Part shown: in pieces, positions 51,543 through 59,396 of the stretch
Numbering within the stretch: the first letter of the stretch is position 1
How the letters are laid out: each line of letters begins with the position of its first letter
Source of the DNA: Bacteroidaceae bacterium
GTDB taxonomy: Bacteria > Bacteroidota > Bacteroidia > Bacteroidales > Bacteroidaceae
DNA length: 64,000 nt
NCBI GenBank assembly: GCA_017509605.1
Contig: JAFWPH010000028.1
Span: 1-64,000, forward strand
Direction: 5' to 3'
Translations under genes and position numbers: made by a program
Notes under the pieces: generated by a model
What the model saw: only the letters and a program-made list of their open reading frames with translations
What the model was told of the DNA's origin: nothing
The model's database searches: none

Positions 51543-52096
51543 TGAAGAAGGCAACCATTTGTGTCTATTGTGCCTCGAGCGGTGAGATTGACCGGCACTA
51601 TAAGGATGAGGCATACAGTCTTGGGCGGCTCATTGCCGCCCAGGGCTGGGACCTTGTCAACGGTGCGGGCAACGAGGGACTGATGTGTGCCGTCAGCGAT
51701 GGTGCACTGTCGGTTGGAGGCACTGTCATCGGTGTGATCCCCACGTTTATGGTACATGCTGGATGGTGTCACGAAAGGTTGACCCGTCTTGTGGAGACCG
51801 ACCACATGCACGAGCGCAAGCAGCAGATGGCAGAGATGGCCGACGCCTGCATCGCCTTGCCTGGTGGTTGTGGTACCATCGAAGAGCTCATGGAGGTAAT
51901 CACCTGGAAAACGCTTGGCATCTACCCTAAGCCTATCGTTATCCTCAACACCGGCGGCTATTACCAGCCCCTGCTCGACATGTTGCAGAAATCCGTGGAC
52001 GAGCGCTTCATGAGAGAACGGAACAAAGAGGCCTGGACAGTGGCAGCCACACCTGAAGAGGCCATTGCCCATCTCCAGCGGCAATTGGAAGATTGA
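51539..52096 (+). CDS. LOG-family protein (TIGR00730)
   Basis: A ~186-residue protein of the LOG/lysine-decarboxylase-like family. Signatures: [12 protein letters not shown] near the N-terminus, [20 protein letters not shown] and the PGGCGTIEE motif (PGGxGTxxE). These enzymes release free bases from nucleoside 5'-monophosphates (cytokinin-type phosphoribohydrolase). The start overlaps the metK stop (ATGATG); 51542 is an equally good ATG. The upstream in-frame extension to 51485 lies inside metK and is not used. Confidence 0.9.
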   Translation: MMKKATICVYCASSGEIDRHYKDEAYSLGRLIAAQGWDLVNGAGNEGLMCAVSDGALSVGGTVIGVIPTFMVHAGWCHERLTRLVETDHMHERKQQMAEMADACIALPGGCGTIEELMEVITWKTLGIYPKPIVILNTGGYYQPLLDMLQKSVDERFMRERNKEAWTVAATPEEAIAHLQRQLED

Positions 52097-52118
52097 AACC
52101 CCTTGCGACAACATCAAG

Positions 52119-53021
52119 ATGATCATTACGGACTCCATATCAAACGCACCAGCCGACACCTTAGGCCTTGACAGCGCTGTCTGGTATCAGTATGTGCTGA
52201 CAGCTGAGACGGGGCATGTGGAGACATTTGCCGACACCTTCCGTTTCGGTGCGGACAGAGGCTATTGTCTCAACGACACGTTGGTGGAGAGAGGCATGGC
52301 CGTTCCAGACAAGGGGATGGTCAGTGCCATGCGCAAAAAGACTCTTGCCAACGACGCCAACACCGCCGGGTTGTTGCTTCTGACATTCATCTGCCTCTCC
52401 ATCATCTTCAGCAAGGGGCGTTATCTCATTGCGTACCGCATCAAGGACTTCTTCCACAGTAAACGGAAATACTCAGACGAGTTCGTCAATCCCAACACCA
52501 GTGCCTGGCGCAACACGTTCGCGCTCTGCTCTGTGTTGAGCCTGTCGTTGAGCATGGTCTTCTATCTCTTCACTCGCGACAACTACAGCAGCGCGATGTG
52601 GAACCCGTACATTCCCTTTATGCTGGTCATAGGTTGCTTCCTCGTCTGCCTCGCTTGGATTTACCTCAAGGCTCTGCTCTATTATTTCCTCAACTGGATC
52701 TTCTTCGACAGGGAGTCAAACAAGAAGTGGATGTCGTCATATTTTTTGATATATTCTCTTTTGTCTTTTGTGGTTTTCCCTATTTCTCTGCTGGCGATTT
52801 TTGGAAACTTTACGCCTCAAGTTACGCTCTATAGTTTGCTCTTTGTTCTAATTATCGCCAAAATTTTACTTTTTTTTAAGGTTGTGAGTAACTTTAAGGT
52901 GAAAAAGGGCGAATATTTGTATATTTTTTTGTACTTTTGCGCCGTGGAAATTGTGCCAGCACTTGCGATGTGGCAGATTTTCTCTAACACAGACAGAAAT
53001 TTAACAGTAATTTTCTTTTAA
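52119..53021 (+). CDS. DUF4271 membrane protein
   Basis: A ~300-residue protein with an N-terminal soluble part and about seven membrane helices (LLLLTFICLSIIFSKGRYLI; FALCSVLSLSLSMVFYLF; YIPFMLVIGCFLVCLAWIYL, and others to YIFLYFCAVEIVPALAMW). It matches the Bacteroidota DUF4271 family, which is regularly encoded next to hemD. Function unknown. ATG 52119 is preferred because earlier in-frame starts overlap the LOG gene. It is followed by hemD 3 bp later. Confidence 0.85.
   Translation: MIITDSISNAPADTLGLDSAVWYQYVLTAETGHVETFADTFRFGADRGYCLNDTLVERGMAVPDKGMVSAMRKKTLANDANTAGLLLLTFICLSIIFSKGRYLIAYRIKDFFHSKRKYSDEFVNPNTSAWRNTFALCSVLSLSLSMVFYLFTRDNYSSAMWNPYIPFMLVIGCFLVCLAWIYLKALLYYFLNWIFFDRESNKKWMSSYFLIYSLLSFVVFPISLLAIFGNFTPQVTLYSLLFVLIIAKILLFFKVVSNFKVKKGEYLYIFLYFCAVEIVPALAMWQIFSNTDRNLTVIFF
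52932..52939 (+). promoter_or_regulatory. Possible internal promoter for hemD
   Basis: TACTTTTG inside the end of the DUF4271 gene, 85 bp before the hemD ATG. The spacing to a TTTG is wrong, so only the -7 box supports it. Confidence 0.35.
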
Positions 53022-53024
53022 AGA

Positions 53025-53762
53025 ATGACAACCAAAATCTTAGTGTCGCAACCTCGTCCCAAAGTCGAGAGGTCGCCATATTTCGACCTTGAGAAGAAGT
53101 ACGGAATAGAGATGGTATTCAGACCTTTTATCAAGGTGGAGCCAATGACTCCAAAAGATTTCCGTCAGCAGAGGGTTTCTATTCTTGACCATACTGCCAT
53201 CGTCTTTACCTCACGCCATGCTATCGACCATTTCTTCAATCTGTGCAAGGGTTTGCGCGTGAATGTCCCTGATTCGATGAAGTACTTTTGTGTTTCAGAA
53301 CTTGTAGCCCATTATATCAGCAAGTACGTTCAGTACCGCAAACGCAAGGTTTTTGTGAGTCCCACAGGACATGTGGAAGGTTTGGTGCCTCTCATGCAGA
53401 AACACAAGGATGAGAAGTATTTCGTTCCACAGTCGTCAGTTCACAATGATGACATGAAGAACATGCTTGACGAGGCTGGCCTCACCCACACCGAGGCTGT
53501 GATGTACTATACGGTGAGCAATGATTTTGGCAAGGATGAGAAACTTGACTACAACATGCTTGTCTTCTTCAGTCCCGAGGGCATTCGCACACTGCTCAAG
53601 GATTTCCCCAACTTCGAGCAGGGTGATGTTGCGATAGCTTGCCTTGGGCAGAAGACGATCAAGGAGGCTGAAGACCATGGTCTGAGGGTTGATTTACAGC
53701 CGACAGAGGAGCTTCGCTCAGTTCCCGCGATGATAGAGGCCTATATCAAAGGTCGCGGATAA
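53025..53762 (+). CDS. hemD: Uroporphyrinogen-III synthase
   Basis: A 245-residue HemD-family protein. ILVSQPRPKVERSPYFDLE, AIVFTSRHAIDHFF, YFCVSELVAHYI and MLVFFSPEGIRTLLKDFP mark the two-domain fold, with the 'vvFtS--av--f' and 'v-F-Sp-g---l' motifs of both halves. It closes the linear tetrapyrrole hydroxymethylbilane into uroporphyrinogen III for heme and corrin synthesis. Followed by a strong terminator and the rnpA gene. Confidence 0.9.
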   Translation: MTTKILVSQPRPKVERSPYFDLEKKYGIEMVFRPFIKVEPMTPKDFRQQRVSILDHTAIVFTSRHAIDHFFNLCKGLRVNVPDSMKYFCVSELVAHYISKYVQYRKRKVFVSPTGHVEGLVPLMQKHKDEKYFVPQSSVHNDDMKNMLDEAGLTHTEAVMYYTVSNDFGKDEKLDYNMLVFFSPEGIRTLLKDFPNFEQGDVAIACLGQKTIKEAEDHGLRVDLQPTEELRSVPAMIEAYIKGRG

Positions 53763-53791
53763 GAAAGCGTCAAAGTTGATAAAATATAAAA

Positions 53792-53828
53792 TATTGGGCC
53801 GGCAAGGATATTTCTTGCCGGCCCAATC
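53792..53828 (+). terminator. Hairpin terminator after hemD
   Basis: A GC-rich stem (ATTGGGCCGGCAAG with CTTGCC...GCCCAAT) around a GATATTT loop. It lies between hemD and rnpA; there is only a short T-rich tail. Confidence 0.6.
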
Positions 53829-53862
53829 GTTGTAATTGGGAAATAAATACTAAATTCGCACC

Positions 53863-54267
53863 ATGATAACAACAGACCACACATTGCTGAAGTCGGAACG
53901 ACTGAACAAGAAGAAGGCCATCGAAGCCCTCTTCGGCGGAGGCAACCTCTCTTTTGCCGCCTATCCTTTCCGTGCTGTCTTCTCCATATCGGAGCGAGAG
54001 GATGTGTCGGCGAGGATTCTGATCAGCATACCCAAGCACCGTTTGCGTCATGCTGTTGACCGCAACCGGATGAAGCGTTTGGTTCGTGAGGCATACCGGA
54101 TGAACAAGGGTGTATTGTGGGATGTGGCCGACCGTTGTGACTGTACTGTCAATATCGCTTTCATCTGCATCAGCGACAGGGTGTCCACCTACCGGGACGT
54201 GCAGCGGAGTGTCTGCAAGCTGTTGCAGCGCACTGCCGAGGCGATAGCAAAAAACACGAAGTTATGA
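53863..54267 (+). CDS. rnpA: Ribonuclease P protein component
   Basis: A 134-residue basic protein of the RnpA family. The signature is [13 protein letters not shown] (~68-80), preceded by [11 protein letters not shown]; the N-terminus has the expected [17 protein letters not shown]. It binds the RNase P RNA to mature tRNA 5' ends. It overlaps yidD by 4 bp, a conserved arrangement. Confidence 0.95.
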   Translation: MITTDHTLLKSERLNKKKAIEALFGGGNLSFAAYPFRAVFSISEREDVSARILISIPKHRLRHAVDRNRMKRLVREAYRMNKGVLWDVADRCDCTVNIAFICISDRVSTYRDVQRSVCKLLQRTAEAIAKNTKL

Positions 54268-54515
54268 GCGCATTCAAGGCTATATGGGGCGCGGTATGCA
54301 AGGTGTTGTCCTTCATCCTGCTTGTTCCCATCTATTTCTACCGCAAGTGCATCTCGCCCTACACACCGCCATCTTGCAGGTTCACACCCACGTGTTCGCA
54401 GTATGCTGTTGAGGCCATCAAGAAGCACGGTCCGTTCTATGGCACTTATCTCGCCATACGCCGCATCCTTCGCTGTCATCCCTGGGGTGGCAGTGGTTAC
54501 GACCCTGTGCCATGA
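54264..54515 (+). CDS. yidD: Membrane protein insertion efficiency factor YidD
   Basis: An 83-residue protein with the YidD signature: [20 protein letters not shown] then [17 protein letters not shown] and the ending [14 protein letters not shown]. The Cys residues in [10 protein letters not shown] are conserved. It aids membrane protein insertion together with YidC. Overlaps rnpA by 4 bp and the TatD-like gene by 4 bp. Confidence 0.96.
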   Translation: MSAFKAIWGAVCKVLSFILLVPIYFYRKCISPYTPPSCRFTPTCSQYAVEAIKKHGPFYGTYLAIRRILRCHPWGGSGYDPVP

Positions 54516-55228
54516 GTCCATTGGTCGATATCCATACGCACCAGCCTCATCCGTCGTCGGAAGGCAAGGAAGTGGTTTGTCTCGACATCACCGAACTGCA
54601 CCAAACTCACCACGGGGATTTCGATGAGATATGCCATGCTATGGAAGGCAGTGGTGCTTACGTCTCCCTGGGGATTCATCCTTGGAACGCAGGGCTTGAC
54701 GACACGGCCAAGTTTATGGATTGTCTCCAGGCAGTAATCAAGAATTGCCCTAATATACTGCTTATCGGCGAAGCGGGACTCGACAAGTCCCGGCCGGTGG
54801 ATTTCAGTTTGCAGGAAGAAGTTTTCCGTCAGCAGGTCGTATTGAGCGAGATTTGTCGCAAGCCCATGGTCATCCATTGTGTGAGGGCTTTCGACGACTT
54901 GTTGCGGATAAGGAAAGCGTTGCATCCTTTTCAGCGATGGATTGTCCACGGTTTCAGGGGAAAGCCCCAACAAGCCGAGCAGTTGTTGCGCGCCGGCATG
55001 GATATCTCTTTGGGTGAGCGTTTCCACCCTGATGTGCCTCATGTTGTTCCGTTGGACCGTCTTTGGGTTGAGACCGACATGGGAAAAACGACGATTTCAT
55101 CGGTATATTCAGCCATCATCGAGGCATTGGGTATTCACTTGGATTTATTGGTCGATAGTGTTTACCGACGTTTCATCCAACTGACAGAAAACTGCGATTT
55201 ATCAACTCATACCCAGTCATCACTATGA
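54512..55228 (+). CDS. TatD-family hydrolase
   Basis: A 238-residue metal-dependent hydrolase of the TatD/amidohydrolase superfamily. The first metal ligands are [18 protein letters not shown] and [12 protein letters not shown] are further family motifs, as are [10 protein letters not shown] and VETDMGKT. TatD enzymes are 3'-5' DNases or related hydrolases. The protein is slightly shorter than usual. Overlaps yidD and the downstream GH43-like gene by 4 bp each. Confidence 0.9.
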   Translation: MSPLVDIHTHQPHPSSEGKEVVCLDITELHQTHHGDFDEICHAMEGSGAYVSLGIHPWNAGLDDTAKFMDCLQAVIKNCPNILLIGEAGLDKSRPVDFSLQEEVFRQQVVLSEICRKPMVIHCVRAFDDLLRIRKALHPFQRWIVHGFRGKPQQAEQLLRAGMDISLGERFHPDVPHVVPLDRLWVETDMGKTTISSVYSAIIEALGIHLDLLVDSVYRRFIQLTENCDLSTHTQSSL

Positions 55229-56307
55229 ACAAGTATCTTATGACCCTCATGCTCCTTGTTGGAGCGGCCCTTGGTTGCAAATCCCAGAACTTGCAGAAAG
55301 GCGAGTACTACCTGTATTGCCACATGAACGGTGGCGTGGCATGGACAGCTTACGCCGTCAGCGAGGACGGTGTTCATTTCAAGGACATCCGTCAAGGCGA
55401 TTCCATATTCAGTGACCACAAGGTGGCCCGTATCGAGGGCCGTACTCGTGACGCTTACATCTGCCGCAAGCATGACGGCACGGGCTATCTGATGGTCTGC
55501 ACCGACATGGATGCCAGCGAGGCGAGCCGTCGTCGATTGGGCAAGGTGGAGACGTGGGACAACTACGGCATAGACTTGCTGACGAGCAAAGACCTCATCA
55601 ACTGGGAGTCCATCACGCTCGACTACCGCAAGGGTCCTGCCATCTTCTGCAACCCAGAGGATAAGTCGGTCTATAAGGACTGGAGCACCATCAACCGTGT
55701 TTGGGCGCCGCAAGTGGTCTGGGACCCAAATTACAAGTGGAAGAACGGTAAGAAGGGTGGCTACATGATGTATTACTCCATGTGGAACCGTGCTGAGGAA
55801 CCCTACGACCGCATGTATTATTCGTACGTTGACGAGACCTTCACTCAGGTTACCCAGCCGCGTTTGCTCTTTGACTGGGGCTATGCCACCATCGACGCCG
55901 ATATCAACTGGGTGCAGGCCGACAAACGCTGGCACATGATGATCAAGAAGGAGGGCGGTAAGCCCGGCCTCTTCACCTCCACGAGCAAGCGCCTCACGGG
56001 CAAGTGGGGAGAGCCCGTGGAAGACGATTATGTGGATTTCGAGGGCAACAAGAAATGCGAGGGAGTGTCTGCCTTTCAGATTGAAGGCGACGACACTTGG
56101 CGCATCGCCTATATCGAGTACTCCTCACGTCCCAAAAACTACCGTATCTGCAAGGCCGACCGCAAGATGCGCAATTTCTCCGACCCGCAGAACATTCAGG
56201 GAGTGAAAAGTCCTCAGCATGGCAGTTTCATGCGTATCACAGAAGAAGAGTACCGATTGCTCTTAGCTTGGGACAAAGCCTACAAGACACCCTATCAAGA
56301 GAACTAA
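55225..56307 (+). CDS. GH43-like secreted glycoside hydrolase
   Basis: A 360-residue lipoprotein or secreted protein with a signal (MTLMLLVGAALGC, Cys ~18). The five-blade propeller is suggested by repeated 'W-s-iTLdyr' and WAPQVVWDPNYKWKNGKKGG, a GH43-type motif (acid residues in VWAPQVVWD), then YYSMWNRAEEP and INWVQADKRWHMMI. The exact catalytic trio was not proved. It would act on arabinose- or xylose-containing glycans. Overlaps the TatD-like gene by 4 bp, an unusual partner. Confidence 0.75.
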   Translation: MNKYLMTLMLLVGAALGCKSQNLQKGEYYLYCHMNGGVAWTAYAVSEDGVHFKDIRQGDSIFSDHKVARIEGRTRDAYICRKHDGTGYLMVCTDMDASEASRRRLGKVETWDNYGIDLLTSKDLINWESITLDYRKGPAIFCNPEDKSVYKDWSTINRVWAPQVVWDPNYKWKNGKKGGYMMYYSMWNRAEEPYDRMYYSYVDETFTQVTQPRLLFDWGYATIDADINWVQADKRWHMMIKKEGGKPGLFTSTSKRLTGKWGEPVEDDYVDFEGNKKCEGVSAFQIEGDDTWRIAYIEYSSRPKNYRICKADRKMRNFSDPQNIQGVKSPQHGSFMRITEEEYRLLLAWDKAYKTPYQEN

Positions 56308-56416
56308 GGGGAGTAGCGAAAGAAACATGAGTCGTAATCATCGATAACTTGTTGAACACCTCCTGTGTTGGCATAGAGTTTCAGTTGGAATTTTGACCAC
56401 AAGTCCGAACAATATC

Positions 56417-56953
56417 TTAGATTTCTGTAGCTGTGAACAAATCATCCATCTTAACCTGGGACTGCACGATGCCGCTGTGTGCATTTTGTTTGACACCGTA
56501 TGTAGTAATCATGACTAATTGCAAGGCTTTTTTTGATTTAGTGGCCTCACGGAAAACTTGCATCTTTTTCCTGAGTTTTTGCTCATAGTCATGGTCGATG
56601 GTGAACTCTCCTACGGAGAACTTGATTTCACAAATGTTGGTCGTTCTGTCGCGCCGGTCGATGAGGAGGTCAATTTGTGCCTTTCCGGTTTCAGTCTCTC
56701 CTTGCCATGAGGAAATGTCGGTCAAGAGGGCGCTGATTCCGATAGCTTTCTTCACTTGGACGATATGGTCCTTGCATACCTGTTTTTTTAATTGCAAACT
56801 TAGGTGCGGAAACTTATGTTTTTACCCATGTTTCCGCACCTGAGTTGGATTTCCATGGGCTTTCTTTCATGCCACACTGAGCCCTCGCACGTAATACAGA
56901 GACTCTGGGATGTTATCGGTATAGTTCCCAAGTAATGCAATGGAGGGTGCCAT
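56417..56953 (-). pseudogene. Remnant of an ATPase with PD-(D/E)XK-type C-terminus
   Basis: On the minus strand the last 126 codons (56417-56797) are open and encode the typical ending of Bacteroidota AAA ATPases with a nuclease-like tail: DHIVQVKKAIGISALLTDIS, AQIDLLIDRRDRTTNICEIK (D...E-x-K), then DYEQKLRKKMQVFREAT. The ATPase domain is missing. In the same frame upstream lie a TAA (56822-56824), a TGA (56867-56869) and a 28-codon ORF starting at 56953 (LGNYTDNIPESLYYVRGLSV) behind a TATATTTG box. Whether these belong to one broken gene is unclear. Confidence 0.6.
56802..56841. repeat. 12-bp perfect inverted repeat upstream of the ATPase remnant
   Basis: AGGTGCGGAAAC (56802-56813) and GTTTCCGCACCT (56830-56841), 16-nt loop, no T tract. 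Located at the break of the ATPase remnant; possibly a small mobile palindrome. Confidence 0.65.
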
Positions 56954-57160
56954 AATTATCGTTTTTTGCAAATATACGAAAAAGGCACGCCATTTTGTGG
57001 CAGAGGTTTGGTTTTTTTGTTCATTGATCATCGACCGTTGGCCGTTATAAAATGGCCGAAAAACTCATTGTGTGCGCACACAATATTGACGTAAATCAAC
57101 AAATCGGCATTTTTTAGTCGAAACACCTTGTAAAGTTTATCCTGTATCGGGGATAGTTCC

Positions 57161-57168
57161 TACTTTTG
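57161..57168 (+). promoter_or_regulatory. Promoter -7 box of the small-peptide unit
   Basis: TACTTTTG with an AGTTTA near-match at -33 distance (57134-57139). It starts a transcript that ends at the terminator 57834-57866. Confidence 0.6.
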
Positions 57169-57169
57169 C

Positions 57170-57428
57170 ATCGTCAAAAAGGAAATTACTGAGGTAAAAA
57201 GATGGTGAACGGCCAGCGGGCCGTCAGTAATCAGGAGAGAATGGCAAACAGCCACATCATCCAGGGCCGCTCAATAAGTAGCTACGAGAAAAGGCATTGA
57301 TTGTAGGAATTGATTGAAGAGTTAGAATTGCGTATTGTTTTTAGGATAATCATTTATTAACCATGGAAGTCGCGGAGGTTTCGGTTTACACCTCGCGACG
57401 ACCGACTAAAAGAAAGGAGATTGTTTTT
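57170..57428 (+). other. Structured leader of the small-peptide unit
   Basis: ATTACTGA (57185-57192) pairs with TCAGTAAT near 57225-57232, enclosing an ACGGCC-AGC-GGGCCGT hairpin. A 32-codon ORF (57202-57300, MVNGQRAVSNQERMANS) overlaps it. Further on, GTCGCGGAGGT and ACCTCGCGAC (about 57369-57400) form a hairpin just before the first peptide. Confidence 0.45.
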
Positions 57429-57506
57429 ATGGAAACAATGACATTAGTAATCGGCGCAGTAATAGTAATCGCCGCCGTGGTGAGCAACTTCACAATCATG
57501 AAATAA
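57429..57506 (+). CDS. Tiny hydrophobic peptide 1 (25 residues)
   Basis: METMTLVIGAVIVIAAVVSN plus five residues: one membrane helix with a short polar end (FTIMK). The start is preceded by AAAGGAGATTGTTTTT, a run nearly identical to that before peptide 2, one of the few Shine-Dalgarno-like sites in the window. It lies inside a unit with its own promoter and terminator. It could be a type I toxin-like peptide, a regulator of a membrane protein, or a leader peptide. No family is recognised. Confidence 0.55.
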   Translation: METMTLVIGAVIVIAAVVSNFTIMK

Positions 57507-57687
57507 ACCATGTTTTCCGCATAGCGGAGCAAGGTAAGTTTCGGATTTGAATACTCCCGAAGAAGAACTAACATGTAGGACAGAGGTGGTGCAGCACAGC
57601 ATCACGCCCACTGAGAGCAGACAAACGAGAGGCATAGGTGTCCGGAGTCTGTCGCAGGAAGTGGGAAAAAGAGGAAAGGATTGTTTT
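57507..57687 (+). other. Spacer between the two small peptide genes
   Basis: A TCCGC-ATA-GCGGA hairpin follows peptide 1. An in-frame, longer reading of peptide 2 begins at 57547 (TTG), but its residues before 57688 are Arg/Glu-rich and unlike the hydrophobic C-terminal part, so the short start is preferred. Confidence 0.4.
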
Positions 57688-57753
57688 ATGATTGCATTAT
57701 TAGGAGTTATCAGTTTGATGGTTGCAGTTTTGGTATTGGCCTTCAAGAATTAA
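57688..57753 (+). CDS. Tiny hydrophobic peptide 2 (21 residues)
   Basis: MIALLGVISLMVAVLVLAFK plus N: a single short membrane helix ending in a basic-polar residue pair. It is preceded by GGAAAGGATTGTTTT, closely matching the sequence before peptide 1. Length and hydrophobicity resemble small membrane toxins or KdpF/CydX-like subunits; neither can be shown. The terminator follows 80 bp later. Confidence 0.55.
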   Translation: MIALLGVISLMVAVLVLAFKN

Positions 57754-57833
57754 TACAAGCACTGAGCATTCCAACAAACTTGTGTTAGCGCAGTATTACC
57801 AAGAAGAGTGGAATTCGAATCATATATTGGAAC

Positions 57834-57866
57834 CCCCGTCAGGCATTGGTCTGACGGGGATTTTTT
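57834..57866 (+). terminator. Terminator of the small-peptide unit
   Basis: CCCCGTCAG (57834-57842) pairs with CTGACGGGG (57851-57859), followed by TTTTTT (57861-57866). Confidence 0.85.
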
Positions 57867-57930
57867 CATGCCATCCAGTTTGCCCACCATGAAAAACTCG
57901 CCGCGTCAAGTCATAAAATCCGCTTTTCCT

Positions 57931-57961
57931 TTTGCCAAGAAATGAATATTATCTATTTTTG
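57931..57961 (+). promoter_or_regulatory. Promoter of the DUF389 gene
   Basis: TTTG (57931-57934), 19-bp spacer, TATTTTTG (57954-57961): full match, ~65 nt before ATG 58032. Confidence 0.8.
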
Positions 57962-58031
57962 CAGTAAAAAAAAGAGGAGTTGCATGAGGCTCCATTTTAC
58001 ATCTACCGGAACAGAGAAATAAGAGAACAAT

Positions 58032-59396
58032 ATGAAGATCCAAGACAGTGGTTTGTGGCGTATTGTGCGACGCTTCAACATGATGCCCGAAAAGAGTGAC
58101 GAACAAGAGACCATAGAGCGCATCGAGGCAGGTGTGCCTTTCCGGGGTGCCAACCTTTGGGTGCTGGTCTTCGCCATCTTTATCGCCTCGTTGGGACTCA
58201 ACGTCAACTCCACGGCTGTGATCATCGGCGCCATGTTGATTTCCCCCTTGATGGGTCCTATTCTCGGCATGGGTCTCGCCCTTGGCATCTACGACCTCAA
58301 ACTCCTCAAACGGTCGCTCAAGAACCTGGGGGTTGCTACCTTCATCAGTGTGCTTACCGCTACCGTTTATTTCGCCATCTCCCCTTTCAACGAGGCGCAA
58401 TCCGAACTTTTGGCGCGTACTTCGCCTACCATCTACGACGTGCTCATCGCCCTTTTCGGTGGTGCTGCCGGCATCGTGGGCCAGGCGTCAGGCGGTAAGG
58501 GCAACGTCATCCCCGGTGTGGCGATAGCCACGGCTTTGATGCCTCCGCTCTGCACCGCAGGTTTCGGCCTCGCCACGGGCAACCTCAGTTATTTTCTTGG
58601 TGCCTTCTACCTCTTCTACATCAATTCCGTATTCATCTGCCTTGCCACCTTCATCGGCATCAAGGCCTTGAAGTTCAGTCCTGTGGAATCGTCGGAAGGC
58701 AAGAAGAACACCAAACTCAGCAGCACCATTTTCGCCATCGCCGTCATCACGTTGATTCCCGCCGCCATCACCACCTACAAGGTGCTTCAACAGAACATCT
58801 TCGACGGGAAAGTGAAGGATTTCGTGGACACCCAACTCCATTGGAAGGGCGCGCAGATCATCTCCTACGAGGCACGGACCGACAGCAACCAGTTGAAGGT
58901 TGTGGCTGTAGGCGAGTTGATTCCCGACAGCATCAAGAACCAGGCGCAGCAGGTCATGTCCTTCTACGGCATGGAGGGCTACCAGCTTCAGTTGATTCAA
59001 GGTTCCGCCAACATCCATTTGTTGGAGAACGAGCTTAGTAAGACCACTAACAAGCAATCGGAGCAGATGAACCAGTTGCTGATCAGCGAGGCCAAGATCA
59101 CCGCGCTGCGCGACACTCTGCGTCAATACCGTCAGTACGAGATACTTAGCCAGCAACTCAGTTCAGAAATCGAGGTGCTTTATCCCCAAGTGAGTGTGGT
59201 GAGTCTTTCACGAATGCTTGGGGTGAGCACAGACTCGGTAATGACGACGCCTTACGTGTTGGCTATTATTGAGACCGACAAAACCTCATCCATCTCTGCC
59301 GCTGAGCGTGAGACGCTCCGTCAATGGTTGGCAACAAGAAGCGACGCTGACAGCCTTCGTCTCATCGTCACCGAGGTGGAGAAAAAGGAAAAATGA
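58032..59396 (+). CDS. DUF389/TIGR00341 membrane protein
   Basis: A 454-residue integral membrane protein of the DUF389 (TIGR00341) family. NSTAVIIGAMLISPLMGPIL is the family signature, with GGKGNVIPGVAIATALMPPL next. About six helices in the first 235 residues are followed by a ~200-residue soluble C-terminal part with a coiled-coil-like stretch (NELSKTTNKQSEQMNQLL). Function is not known; members are proposed transporters or stress-related. It overlaps the sensor-regulator gene by 4 bp. Confidence 0.85.
   Translation: MKIQDSGLWRIVRRFNMMPEKSDEQETIERIEAGVPFRGANLWVLVFAIFIASLGLNVNSTAVIIGAMLISPLMGPILGMGLALGIYDLKLLKRSLKNLGVATFISVLTATVYFAISPFNEAQSELLARTSPTIYDVLIALFGGAAGIVGQASGGKGNVIPGVAIATALMPPLCTAGFGLATGNLSYFLGAFYLFYINSVFICLATFIGIKALKFSPVESSEGKKNTKLSSTIFAIAVITLIPAAITTYKVLQQNIFDGKVKDFVDTQLHWKGAQIISYEARTDSNQLKVVAVGELIPDSIKNQAQQVMSFYGMEGYQLQLIQGSANIHLLENELSKTTNKQSEQMNQLLISEAKITALRDTLRQYRQYEILSQQLSSEIEVLYPQVSVVSLSRMLGVSTDSVMTTPYVLAIIETDKTSSISAAERETLRQWLATRSDADSLRLIVTEVEKKEK

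Noticed and set aside
56802-56841. Perfect palindrome considered as a terminator
   Set aside because: Neither strand has a T tract after the stem, so it is listed as a repeat instead.
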